A DNA stretch of 64,000 bases, from assembly GCA_000403315.2 (NCBI GenBank), contig KE159639.1, positions 103,323 through 167,322 of the forward strand. Reading direction: 5' to 3'. Source of the DNA: Lachnospiraceae bacterium A2 (lineage in GTDB: Bacteria > Bacillota > Clostridia > Lachnospirales > Lachnospiraceae). The translations under genes were made by a program, and so were the position numbers. This document shows, in pieces, positions 52,512-61,639 of the stretch. Below the pieces are notes generated by a model. The model searched no databases. It was not told where the DNA came from and worked only from the letters and a program-made list of their open reading frames with translations. How positions within the stretch are numbered: position 1 is the first letter of the stretch; the number at the start of each line of letters is the position of its first letter.

Positions 52512-53708
52512 TTAATTGCTATGCTTTTTCATATAATCCTCATAAAGCGGGGACATTTCCCTAAGCTGGCCTACGATTTCCTGAATGGCCCCTACCGTAT
52601 AGTCAATGTCCTCTTTGGTGGTGTCCTCCCCCAGCGTCAGCCGCAGGGACCCATGGGCAATTTCATGGGGCAGCCCAATAGCAAGGAGCACATGGGAGGG
52701 ATCCAGGGATCCAGAGGTACATGCAGAACCGGAGGATCCGCAGATGCCCTTCATGTCCAGCATAATCAGCAGGGATTCCCCTTCCACAAACTGGAAGCAG
52801 AAATTCACATTGTTGGGAAGGCGGCGCACCCTGTCCCCGTTTACCCGGGTGAAAGGCACTTCCTTCAGCACCCTGTCCATCAGATAATCCCGCAGTTCCT
52901 GCTCTTTCCCGGTGCGTTCCTCCATATTTGCCACCGCAAGCTCCACGGCCTTCCCAAAGCCTACGATGCCTGGTACATTTTCCGTTCCTGCCCTGCGCTT
53001 GCGCTCCTGTGCGCCCCCATGGAGGAAAGAGCGGATTTTAATGCCCTTCCGGATATAGAGGAACCCAATGCCCTTAGGGCCGTTCAGCTTATGGCCGCTG
53101 CTGCTGAGCATGTCGATATTCAGGGCGTCCACGTCGATGGGTACCTGCCCGAATGCCTGTACGGCGTCTGTGTGGAACAGGATGCCGTGCTCCTTTGCAA
53201 TTTTCCCGATTTCCTCCACCGGCTCTATAGTCCCGATTTCATTATTTGCAAACATAATGGAAATCAGGATGGTGTCGGGCCGGATGGCTCTCTTTAACTC
53301 CTCCAGCTTCACCAGGCCAAATTCGTCTACGTCCAAATAAGTGACCTCAAACCCGTTCTGCTCCAGCCACTGGCAGGTATGGAGCACGGCATGGTGCTCA
53401 ATCTTGCTGGTAATGATATGTTTCCCTTTGCCCTGGTAAGCTTCTGCCGTTGCCTTGATGGCCCAGTTGTCGGCTTCGCTGCCGCCAGCGGTAAAATAAA
53501 TCTCATTTTCCTTTGCGCCGATGGCGTTTGCAATGGTTTCCCTTGCCTTCGACACTGCTTCCTTGCTCTTTGCGCCGAATTCATAGACGGTTGAGGCATT
53601 CCCGTAAAATTCCGTAAAATACGGGAGCATTGCTTCCACCACCTCCGGCGCTGTCTTTGTAGTTGCTGCATTGTCCAAATATATCATTTTTCCCATGTTG
53701 ATACCCAT
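52512..53708 (-). CDS. iscS: Cysteine desulfurase, NifS/IscS type
   Basis: This PLP enzyme has about 398 residues: YLDNAATTKTAPEV, SKIEHHAVLHTC, the PLP Lys in SSGHKLNGPKG and the persulfide Cys in GSSGSACTSGSLDPSH. It delivers cysteine sulfur to IscU and MnmA. Two in-frame starts are near (53708 and four codons later). The first is chosen because AGGAG and AAGGA precede it. It follows the IscR gene by 82 bases. Confidence 0.96.
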   Translation of the reverse strand: MGINMGKMIYLDNAATTKTAPEVVEAMLPYFTEFYGNASTVYEFGAKSKEAVSKARETIANAIGAKENEIYFTAGGSEADNWAIKATAEAYQGKGKHIITSKIEHHAVLHTCQWLEQNGFEVTYLDVDEFGLVKLEELKRAIRPDTILISIMFANNEIGTIEPVEEIGKIAKEHGILFHTDAVQAFGQVPIDVDALNIDMLSSSGHKLNGPKGIGFLYIRKGIKIRSFLHGGAQERKRRAGTENVPGIVGFGKAVELAVANMEERTGKEQELRDYLMDRVLKEVPFTRVNGDRVRRLPNNVNFCFQFVEGESLLIMLDMKGICGSSGSACTSGSLDPSHVLLAIGLPHEIAHGSLRLTLGEDTTKEDIDYTVGAIQEIVGQLREMSPLYEDYMKKHSN

Positions 53709-53790
53709 TCCTTTCCTTTCTCCTAGCCACAGGTTTTCCTGAACATGCGCCTGTGCCGTACATCCCCATTTCCACGCCAAATCCCTGCGC

Positions 53791-54213
53791 CTAGTCCCGC
53801 CGTTTGCTTTCCCTTACTAATTCCCCTATATTAATGCTGTCCACCGTTTCATTGATGCTGTCGTTAATGCGTTTCCAGACAATTTTGCTGACGCACTGGG
53901 AGGAACTTGTGCACTGCTGGCTGCTGCCAATCCCCGCACATTCCACCGGGGTAATGTCCCCTTCCAATGCCCGCAGCACATCCCCCACGGAAATTTCTTC
54001 CACCGGCCTTGCTACCGTATAGCCGCCGTTGGCTCCACGCACGCTTGTGACAAGCCCTGCTTTTTTCAGCTTTGCCATAAGCTGCTCCAAGTAGCTGACT
54101 GAAATTTCCTGCCGCTTGGCAATGCTAACGAGGGAAACTGGCCGTTCTTCCCCCCAGACTGCCAAATCAATAAAGGCCCTCAGACCGTATCTCCCTTTTG
54201 TAGATAACTTCAA
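53791..54213 (-). CDS. iscR: Rrf2-family Fe-S regulator, IscR-like
   Basis: This protein of 140 residues begins at a TTG codon (54213) with AGAGGTGG just before it and gives the usual MKLSTKGRYGLRA start. A winged HTH (about 1-65) includes SVSYLEQLMAKLKKAGLV and SVRGANGGY. Three Cys in ECAGIGSSQQ-C-TSSSQ-C can hold an Fe-S cluster. It heads iscR-iscS-iscU-mnmA and probably represses it when clusters are plentiful. A longer frame from upstream ATGs lacks a suitable ribosome site. Confidence 0.92.
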   Translation of the reverse strand: MKLSTKGRYGLRAFIDLAVWGEERPVSLVSIAKRQEISVSYLEQLMAKLKKAGLVTSVRGANGGYTVARPVEEISVGDVLRALEGDITPVECAGIGSSQQCTSSSQCVSKIVWKRINDSINETVDSINIGELVRESKRRD

Positions 54214-54268
54214 CTTACCACCTCTTATCATAATTCCGAGTATTTTAGTCGGGATTTGCCACAAACGA

Positions 54269-54297
54269 ATAGTACCATGATTTTATTGTGCTGTCAA
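54269..54297 (-). promoter_or_regulatory. SigA promoter of the isc operon
   Basis: Minus-strand TTGACA (54292-54297) and TACTAT (54269-54274) are 17 bases apart. The leader to the TTG start is about 50 bases and contains an AT-rich segment with ACTCGG, where an Rrf2-type regulator could bind. Site identity is inference. Confidence 0.78.
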
Positions 54298-54372
54298 GTT
54301 CCTTTTTTCATTCATTTTTCCCCGCCCTTTTTCATACACTGAACTAATCTTGTATTGCATATTGGAGGCATT

Positions 54373-55716
54373 ATGAATGTAAAATCCCTGCGCAGCCACC
54401 CACTGGTGGCCGGGACGCTGCTCCTTACCCTGTCGGGGCTGCTGGCCCGGCTGATTGGCTTTTTCTATAGAATATTCCTTTCCCAGAGGATTGGTGCAGA
54501 GGGGATGGGGATTTACCAGCTTACGTTCCCCATCCATGTGCTCACCATTTCCCTGACTTCCTCCGCCATACAGACCGCCATTTCCCGGTTTGTGGCGCAG
54601 GCAGCCAGCTCAGGCTGCAACACATCTGATTCGGCCTACTGCCAGAAAAAGTTTTGCAATGAGAAATGCTATTTAACCGCAGGGCTTACCCTTTCCCTGA
54701 CCCTTGCAGGCTGCTGCACGGTGTTCCTCTACCGGTTTTCCGGTCTGATTGCGGCCCAGTTCCTGGAAGAACCCCGGTGCGCCCCGCTCCTTGAAATCCT
54801 TGCCCTTACCATCCCCTTTGCAGCAGTCCACGCCTGCATCAACGGCTATTTCTATGGGCTGAAAAAAACATTTGTGCCTGCGGCATCCCAGCTTCTGGAG
54901 CAGGCGGCGCGGGTAGCCAGCGTGTGGCTGTTTTTTGAGATTTCCATGGAAAAACACCAGTCCATCTCCCTAAACCTGATAATTTGGGGCATGGTTGTAG
55001 GGGAAATTGCCGCTACCTTATTTTCCGTCAGCTTCCTGCGGCGGAAAAAAAACCGGGGCAGCCGCCTGTTGGCCCTCCGGCAAATTTTCTGCATGTCCCT
55101 GCCCTTAAGCGCAAACCGTGTCCTTGTAAACCTGCTGCAAAGCATGGAAGCCGTCATGATTCCCGGGCAATTGCGCCAATATGGCTACTCCCCCTCGGAA
55201 TCCTTAAGCGTCTACGGCATCCTTACCGGCATGGCGCTTCCTATGGTGCTGTTCCCATCGGTACTGACAAACTCCGTATCCGTAATGCTCCTCCCTGCCA
55301 TTGCAGAAGCGCAGGAAAAAAAGGATTTCCGCTACATCCTGACGCTGATTAAACGGACCTGCTTTTTTAGCCTGCTCCTTGGGTTCGGGTGCACGATGAT
55401 GTTTTTGGCCCTTGGGAAATGGATGGGGGGATTCCTCTTTGGAAATGATCTGGCTGGGACATTTATTGTGATTTTAGGCTGGATTTGCCCATTTTTGTAC
55501 CTTTCCACAACCCTCCACAGCATCCTGAACGGGCTGGGCCGGACTACTTCCACCTTTTTCCTGAATGTGCTGGGGCTTGGCATACGGATTGGGTTTGTGC
55601 TGTTTGTGATCCCTGTGGCTGGGATTAAAGGGTATTTGTGGGGCTTGCTGTTCAGCCAGGGGATGATGGCGGCCGGAGCTTTGGCTTTGCTGCTGGGAAA
55701 GCACAGGGAATGGTGA
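54373..55716 (+). CDS. spoVB: SpoVB-like flippase (MVF/polysaccharide exporter family)
   Basis: This membrane protein of about 447 residues has 13 to 14 helices. GTLLLTLSGLLARLIGFFYR and RIGAEGMGIYQL at the N-terminus are standard for SpoVB and related lipid-linked oligosaccharide flippases. SpoVB acts in spore cortex synthesis. Relatives such as MurJ/YtgP move cell-wall precursors, so spore-specific function is probable but not proven. The ATG at 54373 has GGAGG upstream. It is divergent from iscR and convergent with ytvI. Confidence 0.85.
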   Translation: MNVKSLRSHPLVAGTLLLTLSGLLARLIGFFYRIFLSQRIGAEGMGIYQLTFPIHVLTISLTSSAIQTAISRFVAQAASSGCNTSDSAYCQKKFCNEKCYLTAGLTLSLTLAGCCTVFLYRFSGLIAAQFLEEPRCAPLLEILALTIPFAAVHACINGYFYGLKKTFVPAASQLLEQAARVASVWLFFEISMEKHQSISLNLIIWGMVVGEIAATLFSVSFLRRKKNRGSRLLALRQIFCMSLPLSANRVLVNLLQSMEAVMIPGQLRQYGYSPSESLSVYGILTGMALPMVLFPSVLTNSVSVMLLPAIAEAQEKKDFRYILTLIKRTCFFSLLLGFGCTMMFLALGKWMGGFLFGNDLAGTFIVILGWICPFLYLSTTLHSILNGLGRTTSTFFLNVLGLGIRIGFVLFVIPVAGIKGYLWGLLFSQGMMAAGALALLLGKHREW

Positions 55717-55769
55717 CCTTTTCCAAGGCATATGCAGGCAGGGCGAAAGAATCTTGGGGGCTGCTGCCC

Positions 55770-56891
55770 CTAAAACTTCCGAAATTCGTTAATATCGTTT
55801 ACCAATTCCCGGATGCACCGGATTTGGTTGTCAAACACCCCGGACTGATAGAGGTTTATCAATATCATGCCGACTGGGACTGCAACAATCATCCCTCCAA
55901 TGCTGCTGACTTTATACCCAATATACATAAAAATCAGCGTTGCCAGCGGGTTCATGCCAATGGTGTCCCCTACAATCTTCGGCTGGATAACCTGCCGGAC
56001 AATCTGGGTGACTGCATAGAGGATAATCAGCCCCACCGCAATCCGGTAGTCGCCGGAAAGAATTTTGATGGCAGCCCAGGGCCACAGCACCGTCCCTGTC
56101 CCAAAAAAAGGCAGCATGTCCAGAAACGCTATCAGGAATGCTACCAGCAGCACATAGTCCATATGCAGGATAAAAAGCCCAATTACCAGAAGCACATAGA
56201 CCACTCCCATGATTTTGAACTGGGCCTTGAAATAACCTCCTACCACCCGTTTTAAGTCATAGATCACCCCGGAAACCCGGTCCCAGACGCTGGCAGGCAC
56301 ATTCTTCTTCACCTCTGCCAATATAGCGTCCCGCTCCGCAGTGAAAAAATAGGCGGAAAGGATGCTCATAATAATAGCAATCAGAGTTGCAGGCACATTT
56401 TTGGCAAAGTTTCCTGCCGCCGCAAAGGTTGGCTCCCCAATGGCCTGCACCAGCCCGCCCAGGTAACCAGTAAAGTCCGAGCCGATTTCTGCGAGCTGTT
56501 TCTGGGTATCTTCCGGCAGGCGGCTGTAGAACACTTCCAGGTTCCGCCCGATTTCCTCGAAATCCTCCTGAAGGTTCCCATACATCTGGGGCAGGTGGGC
56601 AATCAAGTTCCCGGCTTCCACAAAAAGCCGGGAAACTCCAAGGTATCCCAGCCCAATCACGGCCGCAAGCACACCAATAATAATCATCATGGAGCCGTGC
56701 TTTCGGACAATCTTCACCCTTTTTTCCAAAAAACGCACCAACGGGTTAGCGATCATGGAAATAATCCATCCCACCACAAAGGGCATGAAAAAAACGATTA
56801 ACTTTGGAAAAACAAAACAAAGGCACACAATGGTAAACAATGCCACCAGCAGGTTTACCAATATTTTTAAATATTTTGTAGACTGCTTCAT
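55770..56891 (-). CDS. ytvI: Sporulation membrane protein YtvI (AI-2E family)
   Basis: This protein of 373 residues has paired N-terminal helices, a soluble middle (about 90-165), and further helices with the family segment AFLDMLPFFGTGTVLWPWA. It ends with QPKIVGDTIGMNPLATL. This matches AI-2E transporters in the YtvI sporulation branch. Its exact role in spore formation is unknown. A repeat-rich gap lies upstream, where no clear promoter was read. Confidence 0.87.
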   Translation of the reverse strand: MKQSTKYLKILVNLLVALFTIVCLCFVFPKLIVFFMPFVVGWIISMIANPLVRFLEKRVKIVRKHGSMMIIIGVLAAVIGLGYLGVSRLFVEAGNLIAHLPQMYGNLQEDFEEIGRNLEVFYSRLPEDTQKQLAEIGSDFTGYLGGLVQAIGEPTFAAAGNFAKNVPATLIAIIMSILSAYFFTAERDAILAEVKKNVPASVWDRVSGVIYDLKRVVGGYFKAQFKIMGVVYVLLVIGLFILHMDYVLLVAFLIAFLDMLPFFGTGTVLWPWAAIKILSGDYRIAVGLIILYAVTQIVRQVIQPKIVGDTIGMNPLATLIFMYIGYKVSSIGGMIVAVPVGMILINLYQSGVFDNQIRCIRELVNDINEFRKF

Positions 56892-56907
56892 ATTGCTGCT
56901 CCTATGG

Positions 56908-57167
56908 TTTGAGTTTCCCCATTTTATGATTTATAGTGCCAAAGGCAGCAAGACCTTTTGGCACTATCATATTGGCTATTAGAACAAAGTGGGCAAGCCC
57001 ACTTCAACTCCCCGAACCCCTCACTCATGAGGGGCTTGGACACTTTGCGCGCCGAGCACGGTCGCTTTAGCGACATAATTCCCCTCGTGCGAGTGCGCAT
57101 CCTTGCGGAGCATTTTGCTTTATAGGACGCAATCTCCTATAAAGTAAAAAATGGGGAAACTCAAACT
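56908..57167. repeat. Multi-hairpin repeat, copy B, bounded by long inverted repeats
   Basis: GTTTGAGTTTCCCCATTTT at 56908 is repeated in inverted form at the right end near 57167, with pairing over about 30 bases and four mismatches. Inside are a TAGTGCCAAA/TTTGGCACTA hairpin (56934-56966), the 77-base module shared with copy A (56986-57063), a GTCGCtttaGCGAC hairpin and a CTTTATAGGA/TCCTATAAAG stem. It fills most of the 298-base gap between ytvI and the parvulin gene. Confidence 0.75.
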
Positions 57168-57189
57168 CCTCTGAACCTTTCCTGCCATA

Positions 57190-57939
57190 TTACCACTCTT
57201 TGCGCTCTACCCCGTAAGCTTCCTCCAGCTCTTTCACCTTGGCGTCGTAAGCCGCCTGCTGTTTCCCCTGGATAAGCTGCTGGTGGATTTGGCCCTGTAC
57301 TTCTTCAAAGGAGCGCGCCTTGGCTTCTTTCCTGTCCTCCACCAAAATCAGGTGGTACCCAAACTGGGTCTTTACCGGGCCAACGGTTTTGCCAATTTCC
57401 CCGCCGAAAGCTGCTTTTTCAAATTCCGGCACCATCTGCCCTTTGCCAAACCAGCCCAAATCGCCGCCTTTTTCCTTGGAAGGGCAGGTGGAATATTTCC
57501 CGGCTGCTTCCGCAAAGCCAAGGCCTTGGGTGAGTTCTTCTGCTATCTGCTCCGCCTGTTCTTCGGTTTCCACCAAAATATGCCTTGCGCTGACTTGCGC
57601 CTTCTCCTGGAAGGCATCCTGATTTTCCTTATAAAATTCCCGCTCTGCTTCTTCGGTGACCTGAATCCCCTCCACTACGCTGGTAGCCGCCATATGGCTG
57701 GCAAGCTCCACTTTTACCTTTTCTACCAGTTCCTCATACTCCTTGGACTTGGTAATCCCCTCCTCCACTGCCATCTTATGGAACAGGTGGAAAGCAATTA
57801 GCTGGTCTAATACCTGCTGTTTTGCCTGGGGGCTTGACATATAAATCTGCTGCTCCGGCGGATAATTGCTGATTAAATTGTTCAGCTCCTGTTCTGTAAT
57901 TTCGTGTCCTGCTGCTACTGCTAAAATTTTTTCACTCAT
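57190..57939 (-). CDS. Cytoplasmic parvulin-type peptidyl-prolyl isomerase
   Basis: This protein of 249 residues has an N-terminal SurA-like helical part (about 1-110) and a parvulin domain (about 113-205: ARHILVETEEQAEQIAEEL, GGDLGWFGKGQMVPEFEKAAF, FGYHLILVEDR). There is no signal peptide or lipobox, unlike PrsA, so it probably acts in the cytoplasm. It is a single gene between repeat copy B and the metal ABC operon. No partner is evident. Confidence 0.93.
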   Translation of the reverse strand: MSEKILAVAAGHEITEQELNNLISNYPPEQQIYMSSPQAKQQVLDQLIAFHLFHKMAVEEGITKSKEYEELVEKVKVELASHMAATSVVEGIQVTEEAEREFYKENQDAFQEKAQVSARHILVETEEQAEQIAEELTQGLGFAEAAGKYSTCPSKEKGGDLGWFGKGQMVPEFEKAAFGGEIGKTVGPVKTQFGYHLILVEDRKEAKARSFEEVQGQIHQQLIQGKQQAAYDAKVKELEEAYGVERKEW

Positions 57940-58069
57940 GGTTTCTGCGCCCTTGGCGCGTCCTTTCTATATAATGCCTATGGGCATTTTACCATAAAAC
58001 CATCCGCCCGTAAAGGACAGGAAAAAATCCTTCTGGCAGGTTTAGGCAACACCGCTCTTTGAAATTGCC

Positions 58070-58882
58070 TTACAGGTTATGTTTCCTCCCCCATACATAA
58101 GTAGTAAAATAAATGGCAGAAGCAAGGATCACAATGGCAGGCCCTGTAGCCACATTTACAAAATAGGAAATTATTAACCCCAGCACACCGGAAAACATGG
58201 AAAATAAGACAGAAAAGAAATGGTATTCCCGCATATTTTCAGAAATATTCCGGGCAGACGCCGCCGGGAGGATCAGCAGGGCATTGATAATCAGGATCCC
58301 TACCCATTTGATGGACGCCATAACAGTCAGCGCCGTCAGGACTGCAAAGAGGTTTTCCATCCATGCCGCGGAAATATGGCGGCTCCCTGCCAGCGTCCGG
58401 TTCAGGCTGACTGCCAGCAGCTTATTGAAGCAAAACAGCCAAAACACAAGGGTTACTGCAAAAATAAAAACAAGGGATAATATTTCTTTGGGCGTAATGC
58501 TCAGGATATCCCCTACCAGGATGCTGGAATATTTGCTGAAATTCCCTCCCTTGGATAAAATCGCCAGCCCGATGGCAATGCTGCAGGAGGAAAAGACGGA
58601 AATAACCGTATCGGTAGAAGCTGCTACCCGGCTGCTAATCTGGTTCAGCAGCAAGGCAAATACAATGGCAAATACCGCCATGGAAAAGTCTGTATTTCCC
58701 ACCCCAAGCACGACCCCAACCGCAATCCCTGTCAAAGCAGAATGCCCCAGCGCATCAGAAAAAAAGGCCATTTTCCGGTTGACAACCATAGTTCCCATCA
58801 GCCCAAACAAGGGCGTAATAATCAGCACTGCCAGAAACGCAAACCTCATAAAATCATATTGCAGCCATGCGAACATCCCCAT
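58070..58882 (-). CDS. znuB: Zinc/manganese ABC transporter permease
   Basis: This protein of 270 residues has eight or so helices. ALGHSALTGIAVGVVLG near residue 40 and SIKWVGILIINALLILPAA are hallmarks of the ABC-3 (ZnuB/MntB) family. It follows the ATPase gene by 14 bases, with GGAGG before the ATG. Together with the ATPase and the binding protein upstream it imports Zn2+ or Mn2+. The metal cannot be told from the permease alone. Confidence 0.92.
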   Translation of the reverse strand: MGMFAWLQYDFMRFAFLAVLIITPLFGLMGTMVVNRKMAFFSDALGHSALTGIAVGVVLGVGNTDFSMAVFAIVFALLLNQISSRVAASTDTVISVFSSCSIAIGLAILSKGGNFSKYSSILVGDILSITPKEILSLVFIFAVTLVFWLFCFNKLLAVSLNRTLAGSRHISAAWMENLFAVLTALTVMASIKWVGILIINALLILPAASARNISENMREYHFFSVLFSMFSGVLGLIISYFVNVATGPAIVILASAIYFTTYVWGRKHNL

Positions 58883-58896
58883 TTGCCTTCCCTCCT

Positions 58897-59631
58897 TTAC
58901 TTTACCTGAAATACCTCTGCAAATTCCTCACTTTGGAACACTTCCTTTGCATTGCCTTGCCGCAAAATGGTTTTATCCAGCAGGATTACTTTGTCCGCAT
59001 ACCGTTTTACATAGTCCAAATCATGGGAAATCAGGATAATGGCAAGGTCATAGTCCACCTTAAGCTGGTAAATCGTCTGGTAAAACAGTTCCATCCCGTT
59101 CTGGTCAATCCCAGATACCGGCTCATCCAGCAGCAGCAGGTTAGGGGAATCCATAATTGCCATGGAAAGAAGCACCCGCTGCAGTTCCCCGCCAGAAAGG
59201 TTGCAGACCTGCTTGTCCAGCAGATAGCCCGCTTCAAAAATATTCAGGCACTCCAGAATTTTTTCTTGCATTTTCCTGCTTTTCACCAGAAATACCGGAA
59301 GGCTGCTGTGGTAGGATGCTATCATGTCGTAAACGCTGACTGGCGTCTGCTTTTCGATGTTCAGCGACTGGGGGACATACCCCATCTTCAGCTTCTGGAT
59401 GCGGCCATTTTCCCGGTCTTTGAACTCAATGGTCCCTGTATGGGGCGTTTCCCCTAAGACAGCCCGGATAAAAGTAGATTTCCCGGCGCCGTTCCTGCCT
59501 ACCACCACATTCAGGCTCCCGCAGTGGATATGCAGGTTAATATCCTCCAAAATTACCTGCTGCCCCAAGGTTACCCCAAGGTGCTTTACCTTGATGCAGT
59601 GGAGCCCGCAGGGCTTAATCATTTTACGCAA
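58897..59631 (-). CDS. znuC: Zinc/manganese ABC transporter ATPase
   Basis: This protein of about 244 residues has Walker A GRNGAGKSTF, Q-loop YVPQSLN, signature NLSGGELQRVLL, Walker B LLLLDEPVSGID and switch His in ISHD. GGAGG is placed 7 bases before a TTG (59631), which is the preferred start. An ATG three codons later (59622) would be too far from it. It is the middle gene of the metal import operon. Confidence 0.92.
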   Translation of the reverse strand: MRKMIKPCGLHCIKVKHLGVTLGQQVILEDINLHIHCGSLNVVVGRNGAGKSTFIRAVLGETPHTGTIEFKDRENGRIQKLKMGYVPQSLNIEKQTPVSVYDMIASYHSSLPVFLVKSRKMQEKILECLNIFEAGYLLDKQVCNLSGGELQRVLLSMAIMDSPNLLLLDEPVSGIDQNGMELFYQTIYQLKVDYDLAIILISHDLDYVKRYADKVILLDKTILRQGNAKEVFQSEEFAEVFQVK

Positions 59632-59702
59632 GTTCCCACCTCCCATTCCAAACGCCTAATGCCCATGTAAAAGCTATTTTCCCTATCGCCTGCAGGCAGA
59701 AA

Positions 59703-60710
59703 CTATTGCAGCGCTTCCCGCATAATATCAATATTCTTCTGCATAGCCTTCAAATAACTGTCTGCCCCGTAATCCCCCCGTACCAGTGTATCAAGGTAAT
59801 ACACATTGCAGCCTGTTTCCTGTTCTACCGTTTCCCCCATATCTTTCCCATATAGTTCTTCCGCCAGCACAACGGAAACATGGTTCTCAGTGAGTTCCTC
59901 CAGCAAGTCCGCCACTTCCCCGGCGCTGACTTGACGTTCTTCATCCAAGTCCAGGCAGTAAACGGCTGTCAGGCCATATTGCTCCGCTACATAGGCAAAC
60001 GCTTCATGGAAAATCACGATATTCTTTCCCGTAAACCTCCCATTTATTATATCTCCCTTTAATTCTTTTTCCAATTCCTCTATCTGGGCAGAAAGGCGTT
60101 CTATCTTTTCACAATAAGCTTTTGCATTTTCCTGATAAAGCTCCTGATTCCCTTTATCTGCTTCACTGATAAAATCTGCAATATTCTTTACCATTCCTAT
60201 ATAAATTCCGGTATCCATCCAACCATGGGCGTTAATTCCATAGAAATCCCCCTCCGTAACAACTGCATCACCAGAAGGGCGTTCCTCACCGTGGGAATGG
60301 CCTCCGCTCCCTTGGCCAGATTCTTCCAACAAGGAAAGGCCTTCCGCCGCCGCCCGGATAGAAAGCTCTGGATACGATTTCCCTACATCCGATAAAAAGC
60401 TTTCAATTCCGCCGCCATTCACAAGAAATAAATCTGCCTTTGACAGCATAATCATATCCTGCGGCGTCAGTTGGTAATCATGCATACACCCTGTCTGGGG
60501 CTCGCTTAAATTTTCCAACGCCACCCCTTTGCTTCCTTCCACAATGTTTTTTGCGGCAATATAGACTGGATAAAACGAAGTGACAACCTGTATTTTCCCG
60601 TCATCCCCATCCTGGTTTCCTGACTTTACATAGATCCCCGTAAAAATACCGCCTGCCAAAGTTATGGCAAGCAGCATCCAAAGTACAAACAGATATTTAT
60701 TTTTTCCCAC
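59703..60710 (-). CDS. znuA: Metal-binding protein of the ABC transporter (ZnuA/AdcA type)
   Basis: This protein of 335 residues has an N-terminal membrane anchor at about 7-27 without a lipobox Cys. The cluster A-1 fold shows VVTSFYPVYIAAKNI, MHDYQLTPQD with a ligand His, and FHEAFAYVAEQYGL with a second. The loop GGHSHGEE followed by INAHGWMD is His-rich, which favours zinc. Its ATG overlaps the end of ysxC by 14 bases. Lack of a lipobox is unusual for a Gram-positive binding protein and suggests anchoring by an uncleaved helix. Confidence 0.92.
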   Translation of the reverse strand: MGKNKYLFVLWMLLAITLAGGIFTGIYVKSGNQDGDDGKIQVVTSFYPVYIAAKNIVEGSKGVALENLSEPQTGCMHDYQLTPQDMIMLSKADLFLVNGGGIESFLSDVGKSYPELSIRAAAEGLSLLEESGQGSGGHSHGEERPSGDAVVTEGDFYGINAHGWMDTGIYIGMVKNIADFISEADKGNQELYQENAKAYCEKIERLSAQIEELEKELKGDIINGRFTGKNIVIFHEAFAYVAEQYGLTAVYCLDLDEERQVSAGEVADLLEELTENHVSVVLAEELYGKDMGETVEQETGCNVYYLDTLVRGDYGADSYLKAMQKNIDIMREALQ

Positions 60711-61545
60711 GCTTCCCTCCTGTTTTTGCAGGGCTATTCTTTTTCTTTGTTCCAGCGGGTCCCAACTGTTTTGCTTCTTTCTTTTTCCTCAGTTTTTTTG
60801 GAAGGTCCCCAGCTTTCCTCCTTGGTTTCCTCGTCCGGGTTTTGGCCTGCCCGCCCTCTTGTTCCGGCGAAGGCTCCTGCATGGCACCCCCTGTTGTTGG
60901 GGAGCAGTTCCCTTCCCTGTCCTGCAAAAAGCTGTTCCCATCTTCCGGAACTTCCTCCGCAAAGCCAAGCATCCCGTCGATAAATGCCCAGATCTCGTCC
61001 CTGCCCTGCTTCGTCAGGGCGGAATAAGGAAATACGTAGGTCCCGGGCTTTACATGCAGGCCATCCCGTATCATCTTAATGTGTTTCGGAATCTGGCTGC
61101 GGTTCAGCTTATCCTGCTTGGTGGCAATGATAATCGGGTCAAAGCCATGGTAAACAATCCATTCGTACATCTGCCTGTCGTTGCCAGACGGCTCGTGCCG
61201 GATGTCAATAAGCAGGAACACCGCCTTAAGCTGGTGGGAAGTATGCAAATAATTCTCAATCATCCTCCCCCACTTTTCTTTTTCCCGGGTGGGGACTTTG
61301 GCATAGCCATACCCGGGCAAATCCACAAAATACATCTGCTGGTTGATATTATAATAATTGATGGTCTGCGTTTTCCCCGGCTGCGCCGACGTCCGGGCAA
61401 GGGATTTCCGGTTCATCAGGCCGTTGATAAGGGAGGATTTCCCTACATTGGATTTCCCGGCAAACGCTACCTCTGGTTTCTCATTTTCTGGCAGCTTACT
61501 TGTGATCCCACACACGGTTTCCAATTCTACTGTCTTTATTACCAT
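60697..61545 (-). CDS. ysxC: Ribosome-biogenesis GTPase YsxC/EngB with long basic tail
   Basis: This protein has 282 residues, of which the first ~198 are the usual EngB domain: GKSNVGKSSLINGL (G1), DLPGYGYAKV (G3), TKQDKLNRS (G4) and SAL near the end. It helps assemble the 50S subunit. The remaining ~80 residues are a disordered tail rich in Gly, Pro, Lys and Arg (ending KTGGKRGKK), not found in Bacillus YsxC and perhaps RNA-binding. It follows lon by about 95 bases, the usual neighbourhood, and overlaps the metal-binding protein gene. Confidence 0.95.
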   Translation of the reverse strand: MVIKTVELETVCGITSKLPENEKPEVAFAGKSNVGKSSLINGLMNRKSLARTSAQPGKTQTINYYNINQQMYFVDLPGYGYAKVPTREKEKWGRMIENYLHTSHQLKAVFLLIDIRHEPSGNDRQMYEWIVYHGFDPIIIATKQDKLNRSQIPKHIKMIRDGLHVKPGTYVFPYSALTKQGRDEIWAFIDGMLGFAEEVPEDGNSFLQDREGNCSPTTGGAMQEPSPEQEGGQAKTRTRKPRRKAGDLPKKLRKKKEAKQLGPAGTKKKNSPAKTGGKRGKK

Positions 61546-61639
61546 TCTTTACCTCACTTCCCAAGCCCCGCCTGTTATCCCCTTAAGCTGTCTATGGTAT
61601 CAGTCCCATGGGCTGGACTGCCCTCCTGCAGCTTTTCTC

